Notes under the pieces: model-generated | Seen by the model: the letters and a program-made list of their open reading frames with translations, nothing else | What the model was told of the DNA's origin: nothing | Database searches by the model: none | In this document: piece after piece, positions 1-6,034 of the stretch | How positions within the stretch are numbered: the first letter of the stretch is position 1 | How the letters are laid out: each line of letters starts with the position of its first letter | Position numbers and translations under genes: made by a program | Origin: JBHGBB01 sp041946755 | GTDB taxonomy: Bacteria; UBP4; UBA4092; JAOAEQ01 | NCBI GenBank assembly: GCA_041946755.1 | Contig: JBHGBB010000088.1 | Span: forward strand, 1 to 14,421 | Length of the DNA stretch: 14,421 bases | Direction of reading: 5' to 3'

Positions 1-236
1 AACGGTTTTAATACTTCCATTCCGGATTTCATCGCTCGCGCGGCAATCAATACTTCTGGAACATAAATCTCGTTATTCTTGAACTTCGAACCTACCACAC
101 TCATGCCGGTAATTAATCCTTCACTCAGAATCTTACCTACCGGAACCCCTTCTTGTACTGCCGCTTCGGTTAAGGCCTTAACCTCTATACTTTTGCCTTT
201 TAATAGATTATCAGCTATCGCTTGTAAATCAGCCAT
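1..236 (-). CDS. Corrinoid (B12-binding) methyltransferase protein, first paralog, partial
   Basis: This is the N-terminal 78 residues of a cobalamin-binding protein of the MtaC/MtbC/MttC type; the rest lies left of the window. These small proteins carry a methyl group on the corrinoid cobalt between a substrate methyltransferase and a second methyltransferase. What is visible is the helical cap domain, with 'KFKNNE', 'YVPEVL' and 'AARAMKSGMEVLKP'. The B12-binding DxHxxG motif would fall in the missing part. It matches the next gene (577-1215) at 60 of 78 residues, so the two are a recent tandem duplication. The start ATG (234-236) follows a good ribosome site, AAGGAG, about 8 bases upstream. 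A structured spacer of 340 bp separates it from its paralog. The family assignment rests mainly on the full-length neighbour. Confidence 0.88.
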   Translation of the reverse strand, partial: MADLQAIADNLLKGKSIEVKALTEAAVQEGVPVGKILSEGLITGMSVVGSKFKNNEIYVPEVLIAARAMKSGMEVLKP

Positions 237-576
237 ACTTTCTCTCCTTAATTAAATATAGATTTCCTTAAATTAAATTACATTTTCTTGGAGATAGATT
301 AACTATCCCAAAATGTAATTATGTTGTCTTAAACCAATTAAGAAATCAGTTTGTAAAGTTTGCAAACTGATTCTAGCCAATAAAATCAATAGTTTATAAG
401 TATCTTGAATTTTTCTCCATTGGCGAAAAATTCAAGTTCTATCATTTATCAAGCAAGTTGGACACTTTCCAATTTGCTCATAATATTAACTTTTTTAATG
501 AAACTTATGCTAATTATGGTAATCAAGCCAGACTTATTCTTCAAGAACGTCAAAAATTCAAACCCTCGGAATAATG
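237..576. other. 340-bp gene-free spacer packed with stem-loops
   Basis: I see no credible gene here; the one short open frame (405-593, TTG start) has no family features. The spacer holds a series of inverted repeats. 276-286 pairs with 310-320 (11 bp perfect), extended inward by 290-297 with 303-309. 344-353 pairs with 363-372 (10 bp perfect, 9-base loop). 404-415 pairs with 425-436 (12 bp perfect, 9-base loop). 452-462 pairs with 468-478 (11 bp, one G-T). 568-574 pairs with 582-588 over the end of the downstream corrinoid gene. On the minus strand TTGAATTTTT occurs twice (561-552 and 435-426), and both copies can pair with 414-405, so alternative folds are possible. No cobalamin riboswitch core was recognised. 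The role could be mRNA processing, attenuation or a repeat insertion. Confidence 0.7.
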
Positions 577-1215
577 CTAGTTTATTCCAATAAGTTGTTT
601 TGCTTTATCGACCGCAGATCCGGCATCAGGAGCATAGCCATCCGCACCGATTTGTATACTATATCGTTGTGTTACCGGGGCACCACCAACCAAGATTTTT
701 ACCTTTTCTTTTAATCCCGCTTGGCTGATTGCAGCAATTGTTGATTGCATCGATATTTTCGTTGTGGTTAATAACGCTGACATCGCCAAAATCTGCGGCT
801 GATATTCGTTTACTGCAGCAATGAACCGATCTGAACTGACATCTATACCCAAATCAAGCACTCGAAATCCAGCTCCTTCCAGCATCATCCCAACTAAATT
901 TTTCCCGATATCATGCAAATCACCTTTCACAGTACCGATTACGACTGTGGCTATCGGTTCTATTCCGGATTGGGTGAATAACGGCTTCAATACTTCCATC
1001 CCGGATTTCATCGCCCGCGCAGCAACCAATACTTCCGGAACATAAACTTCATTATTCTTAAATTTCGTACCCAGATGGATCATGCCGGCAATCAATCCCT
1101 CATTGAGTATCTGACATACCGGTACATTTTCCTGTAACGCAGCTTCTACTAAATCTTTAACTTCTTTAGCTTTACCTTTAAATAAATTATCCGCAATTTT
1201 CTGTAAATCTGCCAT
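577..1215 (-). CDS. Corrinoid (B12-binding) methyltransferase protein, second paralog
   Basis: A complete 212-residue cobalamin-binding protein of the MtaC/MtbC/MttC type, the methyl carrier of corrinoid-dependent methyltransfer in the cytoplasm. Residues 1 to about 85 form the helical cap. The Rossmann-like B12 domain follows, with the lower-ligand motif D99-L-H101-D-I-G104, 'MSALLTTT' at 145-152 and 'VGGAPVT' at 176-182. All key positions are intact, and the length is normal for the family. The substrate (methanol, methylamines, methoxy compounds or other) cannot be read from this protein alone. Upstream on the same strand is a PocR-AraC regulator; downstream is a 77%-identical paralog. The start has no clear ribosome site nearby: a purine-rich stretch lies about 25-30 bases upstream. 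A 20-bp-arm palindrome lies about 96 bp before the start. Confidence 0.93.
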   Translation of the reverse strand: MADLQKIADNLFKGKAKEVKDLVEAALQENVPVCQILNEGLIAGMIHLGTKFKNNEVYVPEVLVAARAMKSGMEVLKPLFTQSGIEPIATVVIGTVKGDLHDIGKNLVGMMLEGAGFRVLDLGIDVSSDRFIAAVNEYQPQILAMSALLTTTKISMQSTIAAISQAGLKEKVKILVGGAPVTQRYSIQIGADGYAPDAGSAVDKAKQLIGIN

Positions 1216-1271
1216 ATAAATAAACTGAAAACTATTTTGTCTTTCTTTCTATGTAAAAAAAGCCAAAATTA

Positions 1272-1299
1272 TTCCTTATGAGTAAACTATTTTCCTTAT
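1272..1299 (-). promoter_or_regulatory. Direct repeat, possible AraC-type binding sites
   Basis: The octamer TTCCTTAT occurs at 1272-1279 and again at 1292-1299, exactly 20 bp apart, or about two helical turns. AraC-family regulators often bind paired direct half-sites at about this spacing, and an AraC-type regulator gene lies just upstream. The site sits between the large palindrome and the corrinoid gene start. Binding is inferred only. Confidence 0.3.
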
Positions 1300-1310
1300 A
1301 CTATATTTTA

Positions 1311-1351
1311 GAGTATAACCCGAATTGGTCGGACCAATTCGGGTTATACTC
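1311..1351. repeat. 20-bp-arm perfect inverted repeat between PocR regulator and corrinoid gene
   Basis: Arms 1311-1330 and 1332-1351 are exact reverse complements with one base (G1331) between them. The arms begin GAGTATAACC and end AATTGGTC. There is no clear T-run on either side, so it is not a textbook intrinsic terminator, though it would form a very stable hairpin in the minus-strand transcript. The outer half-site AGTATAAC also occurs alone at 1387-1394. It may be an operator, an mRNA processing hairpin, or a terminator for the regulator gene. Confidence 0.8.
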
Positions 1352-1452
1352 CAATATATTCTCTTATACATCAAAATTCTATACTTAGTATAACTAGAGA
1401 TAATTCAATAAGTCTAGAAGTATTATGCGATATTTTAGTATAATCTTGCGGT

Positions 1453-2709
1453 TTAGACAACCTTTTTTCGATATTTAGCTGGGGTTATTCCTTCTTCCCG
1501 TTTAAAGATTCGACCGAAATAACTCTGGTCGGTAAATCCTACCGATTGAGCTATTTCCGCCAAGCTCAACTCATGATTCTGCATCAATTGTTTAGCTTTT
1601 TCAATCCTGGCTAAATTCAAATAATCGCTGAATGTGGTATCAAGCTGCTCTTTGAACAGGTGACTTAAATAGAATGGACTCCGATGCACTCGATTGGCAA
1701 CTTCGGAAAGGGTAAGTGGAGTAGTGCTTTTTTTACGGATATAATCCAGCGCTTCCGAAATAACCTTGATTTTCTCAATATTCCGTTTCTCATATACTTG
1801 CGCTGAAAATCGATCAAGCAGTTTAATTAACCAGAAGCTTATCTGGTCTTGTTCATCCATTTTCGCCAACTCCGCTAAATCCGCATATTCTGTACCTAAA
1901 ATCTCTTCCAGTCTCGCTCCGGCTTCAACTGCAACTCGAGATAACATCCCAACCAACTCGATAATCCGGGCTTTAACCAATTCCGGCCGCGCTTCATCTT
2001 GAAATAGAATCGAACCCAGGATGGTATTTAAAATCTCTTTCGCACCGATCAAATCGCCTAACCGAACCTTATGGATTAACTCTTTCTCAATCGAGCGGGA
2101 ATACCCGAGCGGTATCCCTTGCTGTTTGCGTAATGCTATTTCTTCTGCCAGCCGCATCTGCTGTTCGGTTATTTTTCGGCGCTGTTCGAGAGATTCGTAT
2201 CCTAATTTAATCAGGTGGGTGGCGATGAGATAGAGGAGTTCCGCTTCTGCTTTAACCTTCTTAACGGAAAGAACGGCTATACTGGATAAAGATTGATTTA
2301 TTACTTCTGAAGATAAGCCATATTGCGATGCCAATTTTATAATTTGTGTATACGAAAAATCATCCAATTCATTATTCAGTATCTGTCCGCAAAATAAAGC
2401 ACCCAGCTCTTCATCGCTGACTACCAGCGGAACCACCCATTCCATCAAACCGAAATCGCAAATATAATAATAAGGCCCGCCCCACCGAATCGCTTCTTGA
2501 ATCGCGTTTTTCATCATTGCTCGGCATCGAGTTTCTCCGGCTGAAGTCGACTGCACTAATGAACAGAATTTACATTGCTGGCTGAATTTCCTAGGATAAG
2601 TTATCAATTTGCCTTCCATATCAACCAAACGAACATTCAAAGAAGTCGTTTCCGTGAAATAAGAAAGAAACTGATCGAGAACGGTGATATTAATTAATTC
2701 GGATAACAT
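1453..2709 (-). CDS. PocR-domain AraC family transcriptional regulator
   Basis: A 418-residue regulator. Residues about 6-165 form a PocR sensory domain: 'LDQFLSYFTETT', a Cys pair C46-x2-C49, C62 in 'ETRCRA', C84 in 'YICDFGL', and 'GALFCGQIL' at 103-111. A helical linker (about 170-315, charged, coiled-coil-like at 172-195) leads to an AraC-type double HTH at about 315-418, with 'LSEVANRVHRSPFYLSHLF' and 'SLAEIAQSVGFTDQSYFGRIF'. PocR domains are proposed ligand sensors and are often found beside corrinoid methyltransferase and B12-dependent pathways. The position directly upstream of two corrinoid-protein genes on the same strand suggests it controls them. An extended -10 element (TGCTATAAT) lies 23 bp before the start; the ribosome site is weak. 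Confidence 0.92.
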   Translation of the reverse strand: MLSELINITVLDQFLSYFTETTSLNVRLVDMEGKLITYPRKFSQQCKFCSLVQSTSAGETRCRAMMKNAIQEAIRWGGPYYYICDFGLMEWVVPLVVSDEELGALFCGQILNNELDDFSYTQIIKLASQYGLSSEVINQSLSSIAVLSVKKVKAEAELLYLIATHLIKLGYESLEQRRKITEQQMRLAEEIALRKQQGIPLGYSRSIEKELIHKVRLGDLIGAKEILNTILGSILFQDEARPELVKARIIELVGMLSRVAVEAGARLEEILGTEYADLAELAKMDEQDQISFWLIKLLDRFSAQVYEKRNIEKIKVISEALDYIRKKSTTPLTLSEVANRVHRSPFYLSHLFKEQLDTTFSDYLNLARIEKAKQLMQNHELSLAEIAQSVGFTDQSYFGRIFKREEGITPAKYRKKVV

Positions 2710-2731
2710 AACGGTTTATTTCCCAATAATA

Positions 2732-2740
2732 ATTATAGCA
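2732..2740 (-). promoter_or_regulatory. Extended -10 promoter of the PocR regulator gene
   Basis: On the minus strand this reads TGC followed by TATAAT, an extended -10 with no good -35. The transcript would start near 2725, about 16 bases before the ATG at 2709. On the other side of the divergent spacer, a 14-bp perfect palindrome (TGTTATATATAACA, 2799-2812) precedes the plus-strand gene. Confidence 0.45.
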
Positions 2741-2825
2741 AAATTCGATTTAACTCATATGAATTCCAGTGTAATTTTGAATAAAACTGAATATCCAATG
2801 TTATATATAACAAAAAAAATAACGT

Positions 2826-3362
2826 ATGGATATCATCGGCTATGTTATTCTCATGGTAAATCTATTCCTCGGATTCGGGGTTGCGATTCCTTTATCTAAA
2901 TATCTTGGTGGTTTGGATGGAATATCTTTCCGGCAGTGGCAGATATATCTGATTTTACTCGGAGTTTATTTTATTGAAAGTATCTCGTTCGCGGCAGGTA
3001 TGGCTTCCAATATCTTCTCGATTCCCTTAAGCTTTCTTTGGGGAATAATTATACGAAAAAACCTGCCTCGATTTACAGCTCCACCAAGAAAACTAATTAC
3101 CGCAACGACCCTGTTTTCAGCATATACCAGTTTACCGGCATTATCCATGCTCGTATGCCCGATGGTATTAGCTATTTCCGGTTGGGCAATATTCAGTCCT
3201 ACCACTGGCTTGAAATTCGGCATCCCGGGTTTCTTTCCCTGGCCGGTGAATACAATTTGCGGATTCTTTTTCACAGTAGGACTCTCTGCGTTATTTGGTA
3301 AAACGATTATCGCAACCGGTATGATAGCCTTGAAATTAAGAATGATATATCAAAAGCAATAG
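2826..3362 (+). CDS. Unrecognised multi-pass membrane protein
   Basis: I do not recognise a family. The 178-residue product is strongly hydrophobic, with four or five likely membrane segments: about 3-26, 39-60, 64-79, 94-122 and 138-166. Loops carry short basic stretches such as 'RKNLPRFTAPPRK' (77-89). It contains Pro/Gly-rich turns, including 'GLKFGIPGFFPWPVN', between the last two segments. No catalytic motif stands out. It is divergent from the PocR regulator and precedes the two small lipoproteins, which have their own promoter, so no operon is evident. The ATG at 2826 has no ribosome site; an in-frame ATG ten codons in is an alternative start. The frame being open and membrane-like throughout supports a real gene. 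Confidence 0.7.
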   Translation: MDIIGYVILMVNLFLGFGVAIPLSKYLGGLDGISFRQWQIYLILLGVYFIESISFAAGMASNIFSIPLSFLWGIIIRKNLPRFTAPPRKLITATTLFSAYTSLPALSMLVCPMVLAISGWAIFSPTTGLKFGIPGFFPWPVNTICGFFFTVGLSALFGKTIIATGMIALKLRMIYQKQ

Positions 3363-3403
3363 AATTGAGATTCATTGTTCTCTGTAACACAACTGAAAAA
3401 CAG

Positions 3404-3433
3404 TTGACAGATTCCTTTCAATTTGTCTATAAT
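3404..3433 (+). promoter_or_regulatory. Consensus sigma-70 promoter of first pilin-like lipoprotein
   Basis: TTGACA at 3404-3409 and TATAAT at 3428-3433, 18 bp apart: both hexamers match consensus exactly. The transcript would begin near 3440, about 42 bases before the ATG at 3482, so a longer reading frame open from 3365 is not the translated one. Confidence 0.8.
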
Positions 3434-3481
3434 CTTAAGTCTAAAAATAATATTTTTATTAAAATAAAAAGGAAAGTAATT

Positions 3482-3832
3482 ATGAAATCAGCTAAATTGA
3501 TATTAATACTTGCGATAGGATTAGGTTGTGCAATTTTATTTTTCAATATCTCTGGCTGCTGCCCTTGTTTTATAAAGCATGATCAATCCTCAGCATCAAA
3601 AACTAAGATATGTGAAAATAACCTAAAAAACATTGAGATAGCTAAACACCTTTGGGCAGTAGATCATCAGAAAAACGATGATACCATACCAACCTGGAAT
3701 GATTTATTAAGTACGGCTTCCCCAGGACCATACTTATCCCAAATGCCGAAATGCCCGGATGGTGGAACCTATACCCTTAATGCGGTAAACCAAAATCCGA
3801 CTTGTAATATTCCCGGACATAGCCTTAAATAA
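3482..3832 (+). CDS. Small lipoprotein with pseudopilin-like globular domain (paralog A)
   Basis: A 116-residue predicted lipoprotein. The N-terminus is a basic start, a hydrophobic stretch (6-21), then 'NISGC', a fair lipobox with C26 as the lipidated residue. The mature part has the signature 'KICENNLKNIEIAKHLWAVD', then 'PTWNDLL' and C-terminal 'CPDGGTYTLN...PTCNIPGH'. That pattern resembles the globular C-terminus of type IV pilin-like/pseudopilin proteins of PVC-type bacteria, where 'CPAGGTYTL' is typical. The prepilin cleavage motif and long N-terminal helix of pilins are missing. The start at 3482 is chosen for its ribosome site (AAGGA, 8 bases upstream), the lipoprotein signal, and the consensus promoter just upstream. 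Paralog B lies 247 bp downstream with its own promoter. Function is unknown. Confidence 0.82.
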   Translation: MKSAKLILILAIGLGCAILFFNISGCCPCFIKHDQSSASKTKICENNLKNIEIAKHLWAVDHQKNDDTIPTWNDLLSTASPGPYLSQMPKCPDGGTYTLNAVNQNPTCNIPGHSLK

Positions 3833-3996
3833 ATCTGTTCAGTCCTGATGATTAGTCGCATATTTCGGAGTAATAATCGACAAATATAGCTACCCTGTTA
3901 TCTTCAAACGGTATCAATTTAAGATACCTAACCTGTAAAAATCTTGCATGGGATTTTAACCAATATACCCAATTCGAAAATAATTCTGGAATTCGT

Positions 3997-4026
3997 TTGA
4001 CAATCCCTTTTCTACCCTTATATAAT
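3997..4026 (+). promoter_or_regulatory. Consensus sigma-70 promoter of second pilin-like lipoprotein
   Basis: TTGACA at 3997-4002 and TATAAT at 4021-4026, again 18 bp apart, the same architecture as the promoter of paralog A. The ATG at 4080 is about 47 bases from the predicted transcript start. The rest of the 247-bp spacer shows only a weak 6-bp hairpin at 3910-3928. Confidence 0.8.
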
Positions 4027-4079
4027 GATAGGTAATTGAAACAATATATCTACCATCGAGAGAAAGGAATCCAATAATT

Positions 4080-4433
4080 ATGAAATGCGTTAACCGCTTA
4101 GTAAGACTTGGTATTGCTTTCAGTTTGGTAATTTATTTCGTTTCCCTATTCGGTTGTTTCAGTACAGTATTTAAAAGAGATACAACTACTTTAAATCACA
4201 CCAAAATATGTAAAGATAATTTAAGAATATTGGACCGGGCTAAACAACAATGGGCATTGGATAATAAGAAACCGGCTGATGCTGCTCCGACCATCAACGA
4301 GTTATGGGATCAACATTATATCAGTGCTATTCCAGTTTGCCCGTCAGGTGGAATTTATACCCTTAATGTGGTAAGTAAATATCCTACCTGTAGTATTCCA
4401 GGTCATACCATTGCATATAATGGTTTAAAGTAA
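4080..4433 (+). CDS. Small lipoprotein with pseudopilin-like globular domain (paralog B)
   Basis: A 117-residue paralog of the preceding lipoprotein. After a hydrophobic N-terminus (about 7-23) comes 'SLFGC', a possible lipobox with C26. The mature region repeats the same frame: 'TKICKDNLRILDRAKQQWALD', 'PTINELW', then 'CPSGGIYTLN' and 'PTCSIPGH'. Shared positions include the Cys in 'KIC', the 'AK..WA.D' core, 'CP.GG.YTLN.V' and 'PTC.IPGH'. The signal regions have diverged while the globular part is kept, which points to selection on the exposed domain. The ribosome site AAAGGA lies about 11 bases upstream. There is no prepilin G/E cleavage site, so assembly into a pilus seems unlikely. A role as a secretion or pilus accessory factor, or an unrelated surface role, is possible. 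Confidence 0.82.
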   Translation: MKCVNRLVRLGIAFSLVIYFVSLFGCFSTVFKRDTTTLNHTKICKDNLRILDRAKQQWALDNKKPADAAPTINELWDQHYISAIPVCPSGGIYTLNVVSKYPTCSIPGHTIAYNGLK

Positions 4434-4567
4434 TACCAGAAACCGGGTTTGTCTTTTTATAAGGAAATAAATATAATTAAGATTTTTATGAGAAAATCGA
4501 GTATAATAATTACCATTTAGTATAATTTTCCGTTATCAAACGGCTTTATTTTTGAAAGGGTATTTAT

Positions 4568-5347
4568 ATGGAACAAGACGGACGTATGAGGAAACAAGGA
4601 TTATTTATTACAGTTGATGCTAATATCGGTGCTGGAAAGACTAACGCCTGCCATGCGATTGTTTCGGCAGCGAGCGCTAACGGCTGGCCTGCCCGGGTGT
4701 TGGAAGAACCGACCAACCACCCGAAATTCTCGCATTTTTTGAATCGGTATTATGAAGACCTGCGTACCGGGAAAAATACCGGCGGTGGTTTCGGCATGCA
4801 AATGTTTATGCTCTGTCAACGGTATGAACAACACCGGTTGGCAGTAGAACTCGCCTGGGGTCAACAAGGTATGGTAGTCGTTCAAGACCGACCGATATAT
4901 GGAGATACGGTGTTTGCTACTACAGCTATGGAACGCGGATTCATGACCAAAGAAGAATATGAACTCTATGTCAATGTTTTTCGGAATATGAGCCGGGATG
5001 TTATGCCGCCGGATTTATTTATTTTCCTTGAAGTGCCACCGGAAGAGTGTTATCGTAGAATGGAAAGCCGGGCAAGAACTGAAGAAGAAGGAGTTCCACT
5101 CGATTACCTGCAGCATTTGGATAAGAATTATAAATTATTAATTCAAGAAATGCGCCGTCGTGGAGTCCGGGTAATGTGTGTTGATTGGAAAGAATTTGGC
5201 CCGCCGGTTGAACTCTGGAAACAAATTCTGCGAATGGTGATTTCTTCCGACTCCTGGTATGAACAGCTAACCTTTTCATTCGCGAAACATGCCCGGATGC
5301 CGATAGTTACTCCGGAAAAACAGCAGGATGCTTCAAACGGTAAGTAA
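4568..5347 (+). CDS. Deoxynucleoside kinase family protein
   Basis: A 259-residue member of the deoxynucleoside kinase (dNK/dGK/dAK) family, which phosphorylates deoxynucleosides to dNMPs in salvage. The P-loop is 'ANIGAGKT' at 18-25. The first Walker A glycine (usual 'GNIGAGKS/T') is alanine here. 'EEP' at 46-48 is followed by an aromatic-rich helix, 'VVQDRPIYGDTVF' at 104-116 is the DRS-like substrate motif, and 'RRMESRAR' at 163-170 is the arginine-rich lid. Length is slightly above the usual 210-240, with an extra C-terminal 30 residues. Substrate preference cannot be read from sequence. The start is supported by GAAAGGG about 7 bases upstream. It converges on tRNA-Leu and an Rcl-like nucleotide hydrolase, and the plus-strand terminator at 5575-5607 probably ends its transcript. 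Confidence 0.9.
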   Translation: MEQDGRMRKQGLFITVDANIGAGKTNACHAIVSAASANGWPARVLEEPTNHPKFSHFLNRYYEDLRTGKNTGGGFGMQMFMLCQRYEQHRLAVELAWGQQGMVVVQDRPIYGDTVFATTAMERGFMTKEEYELYVNVFRNMSRDVMPPDLFIFLEVPPEECYRRMESRARTEEEGVPLDYLQHLDKNYKLLIQEMRRRGVRVMCVDWKEFGPPVELWKQILRMVISSDSWYEQLTFSFAKHARMPIVTPEKQQDASNGK

Positions 5348-5410
5348 AAAATACCAGGGATTTATATCTCACCAAATAGCAATATTGATTACAGATGGAG
5401 ATTGTTTCTA

Positions 5411-5499
5411 TGGTGCCGAAGGGGGGAGTTGAACCCCCACGAGGGGTGAACCTCGGTGGATTTTGAGTCCACTGCGTCTGCCAGTTCCGCCACTTCGGC
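5411..5499 (-). tRNA. tRNA-Leu (CAA anticodon)
   Basis: Read on the minus strand: acceptor GCCGAAG (5499-5493) pairs with CTTCGGC (5421-5415), with discriminator A at 5414 and an encoded CCA at 5413-5411. The anticodon stem GTGGA/TCCAC encloses loop CTCAAAA, giving anticodon CAA for UUG codons. A long variable arm (CGAGG...CCTCG) marks a class II tRNA. The T arm is GGGGG-TTCAACT-CCCCC. The structure is complete with no mismatches in the acceptor, anticodon or T stems. Confidence 0.97.
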
Positions 5500-5539
5500 A
5501 ATGAAAGGTTTTGGCGAAAGATATTAAACTAGAACATAA

Positions 5540-5569
5540 ATTTTACTCGGTATTATATCGTTTTGGCAA
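5540..5569 (-). promoter_or_regulatory. Possible tRNA-Leu promoter
   Basis: On the minus strand TTGCCA (5569-5564), 18 bp, then TAAAAT (5545-5540), about 40 bp before the tRNA 5' end. A moderate match. A TATAAT also occurs between these boxes without a -35. Confidence 0.35.
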
Positions 5570-5574
5570 GAGCT

Positions 5575-5607
5575 ATAGGGGCTAAATTTATTTAGCCCCT
5601 ATTTTTT
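5575..5607 (+). terminator. Plus-strand terminator overlapping the end of the Rcl-like gene
   Basis: Arms 5575-5586 and 5591-5602 form a perfect 12-bp stem with a 4-base loop, followed on the plus strand by a run of Ts (5602-5607). It probably ends the deoxynucleoside kinase transcript after it passes antisense through the tRNA. The same bases encode the last codons of the converging Rcl-like gene, whose TAA stop (5590-5588) lies in the loop. On the minus strand there is no T-run after the stem. Confidence 0.75.
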
Positions 5608-6031
5608 GGATATCTAACCAAGCTCGAATCAGGTCGCATAGATTATGCTGCGAATACTGGTGTAAGGTCAGTAATGGTGAAGTATGTCCGGCAATAATCG
5701 CCGAGATACGTTTCGGTGCATCATCTGGATCATATAAACATAAAATCGGCTTATTTTGATGTATTGCAGTAGCTATTTCATACCCTACTCCTAAACTGGG
5801 TATCGATACTTCAGCAATCATTAAATCCGATTCTGCTAATTGCTGCATATCTCTCAGATATATTTCTTGCGGATCGGGAGGTTCTCCTTTTCCATCATCA
5901 GTAACATTCGCATCCGCCACCTGCGGGCTGGTAATCCGATGGCCAAGAGCTTGAACAGTTTCTGTTATCTGCTGATAAACAGAAATTTTCTGGCGGCCGG
6001 CAGCAATTGCACCGGATAAATATATATTCAT
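5588..6031 (-). CDS. DNPH1/Rcl-like 2'-deoxynucleoside 5'-monophosphate N-hydrolase
   Basis: A 147-residue member of the nucleoside 2-deoxyribosyltransferase superfamily, closest in pattern to DNPH1/Rcl, which splits dNMPs into base and deoxyribose 5-phosphate. Matches to the Rcl family include N-terminal 'IYLSGAIAAGR' (3-13; Rcl has a similar 'FCGSIRGGR'), D61 in 'LRDMQQL', 'IAEVSIPSLGVGYE' at 72-85 with catalytic Glu E85 and phosphate-contacting S79, 'KPILCLY' at 94-100 and 'ISAIIAG' at 109-115. The kept phosphate-site residues favour the monophosphate hydrolase over a deoxyribosyltransferase. The start lies 3 bp after the stop of the thioredoxin-fold gene, and no ribosome site is visible, so translation may be coupled. 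The 3' end doubles as the opposing terminator. With the nearby deoxynucleoside kinase it suggests dNMP salvage or pool cleaning. Confidence 0.88.
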   Translation of the reverse strand: MNIYLSGAIAAGRQKISVYQQITETVQALGHRITSPQVADANVTDDGKGEPPDPQEIYLRDMQQLAESDLMIAEVSIPSLGVGYEIATAIHQNKPILCLYDPDDAPKRISAIIAGHTSPLLTLHQYSQHNLCDLIRAWLDIQKIGAK

Positions 6032-6034
6032 AAT

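Noticed and set aside
405..593. Short plus-strand open frame in the structured spacer
   Set aside because: TTG start, no ribosome site, no family features; it crosses several stem-loops and overlaps the end of the corrinoid gene on the other strand.
237..1452. Cobalamin riboswitch near the corrinoid genes
   Set aside because: I looked for the conserved B12-box core in both spacers and did not see it; only unrelated stem-loops are present.
2966..3301. Open frames antisense to and overlapping the membrane protein
   Set aside because: No recognisable features; the plus-strand frame at 2826 is membrane-like along its full length and better supported.
3365..3481. Longer N-terminus for the first small lipoprotein
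   Set aside because: This stretch contains the TTGACA/TATAAT promoter; the signal peptide and ribosome site fit the ATG at 3482.
5307..5501. Minus-strand open frame over the tRNA
   Set aside because: It is a shadow of the tRNA-Leu gene and the end of the kinase gene.
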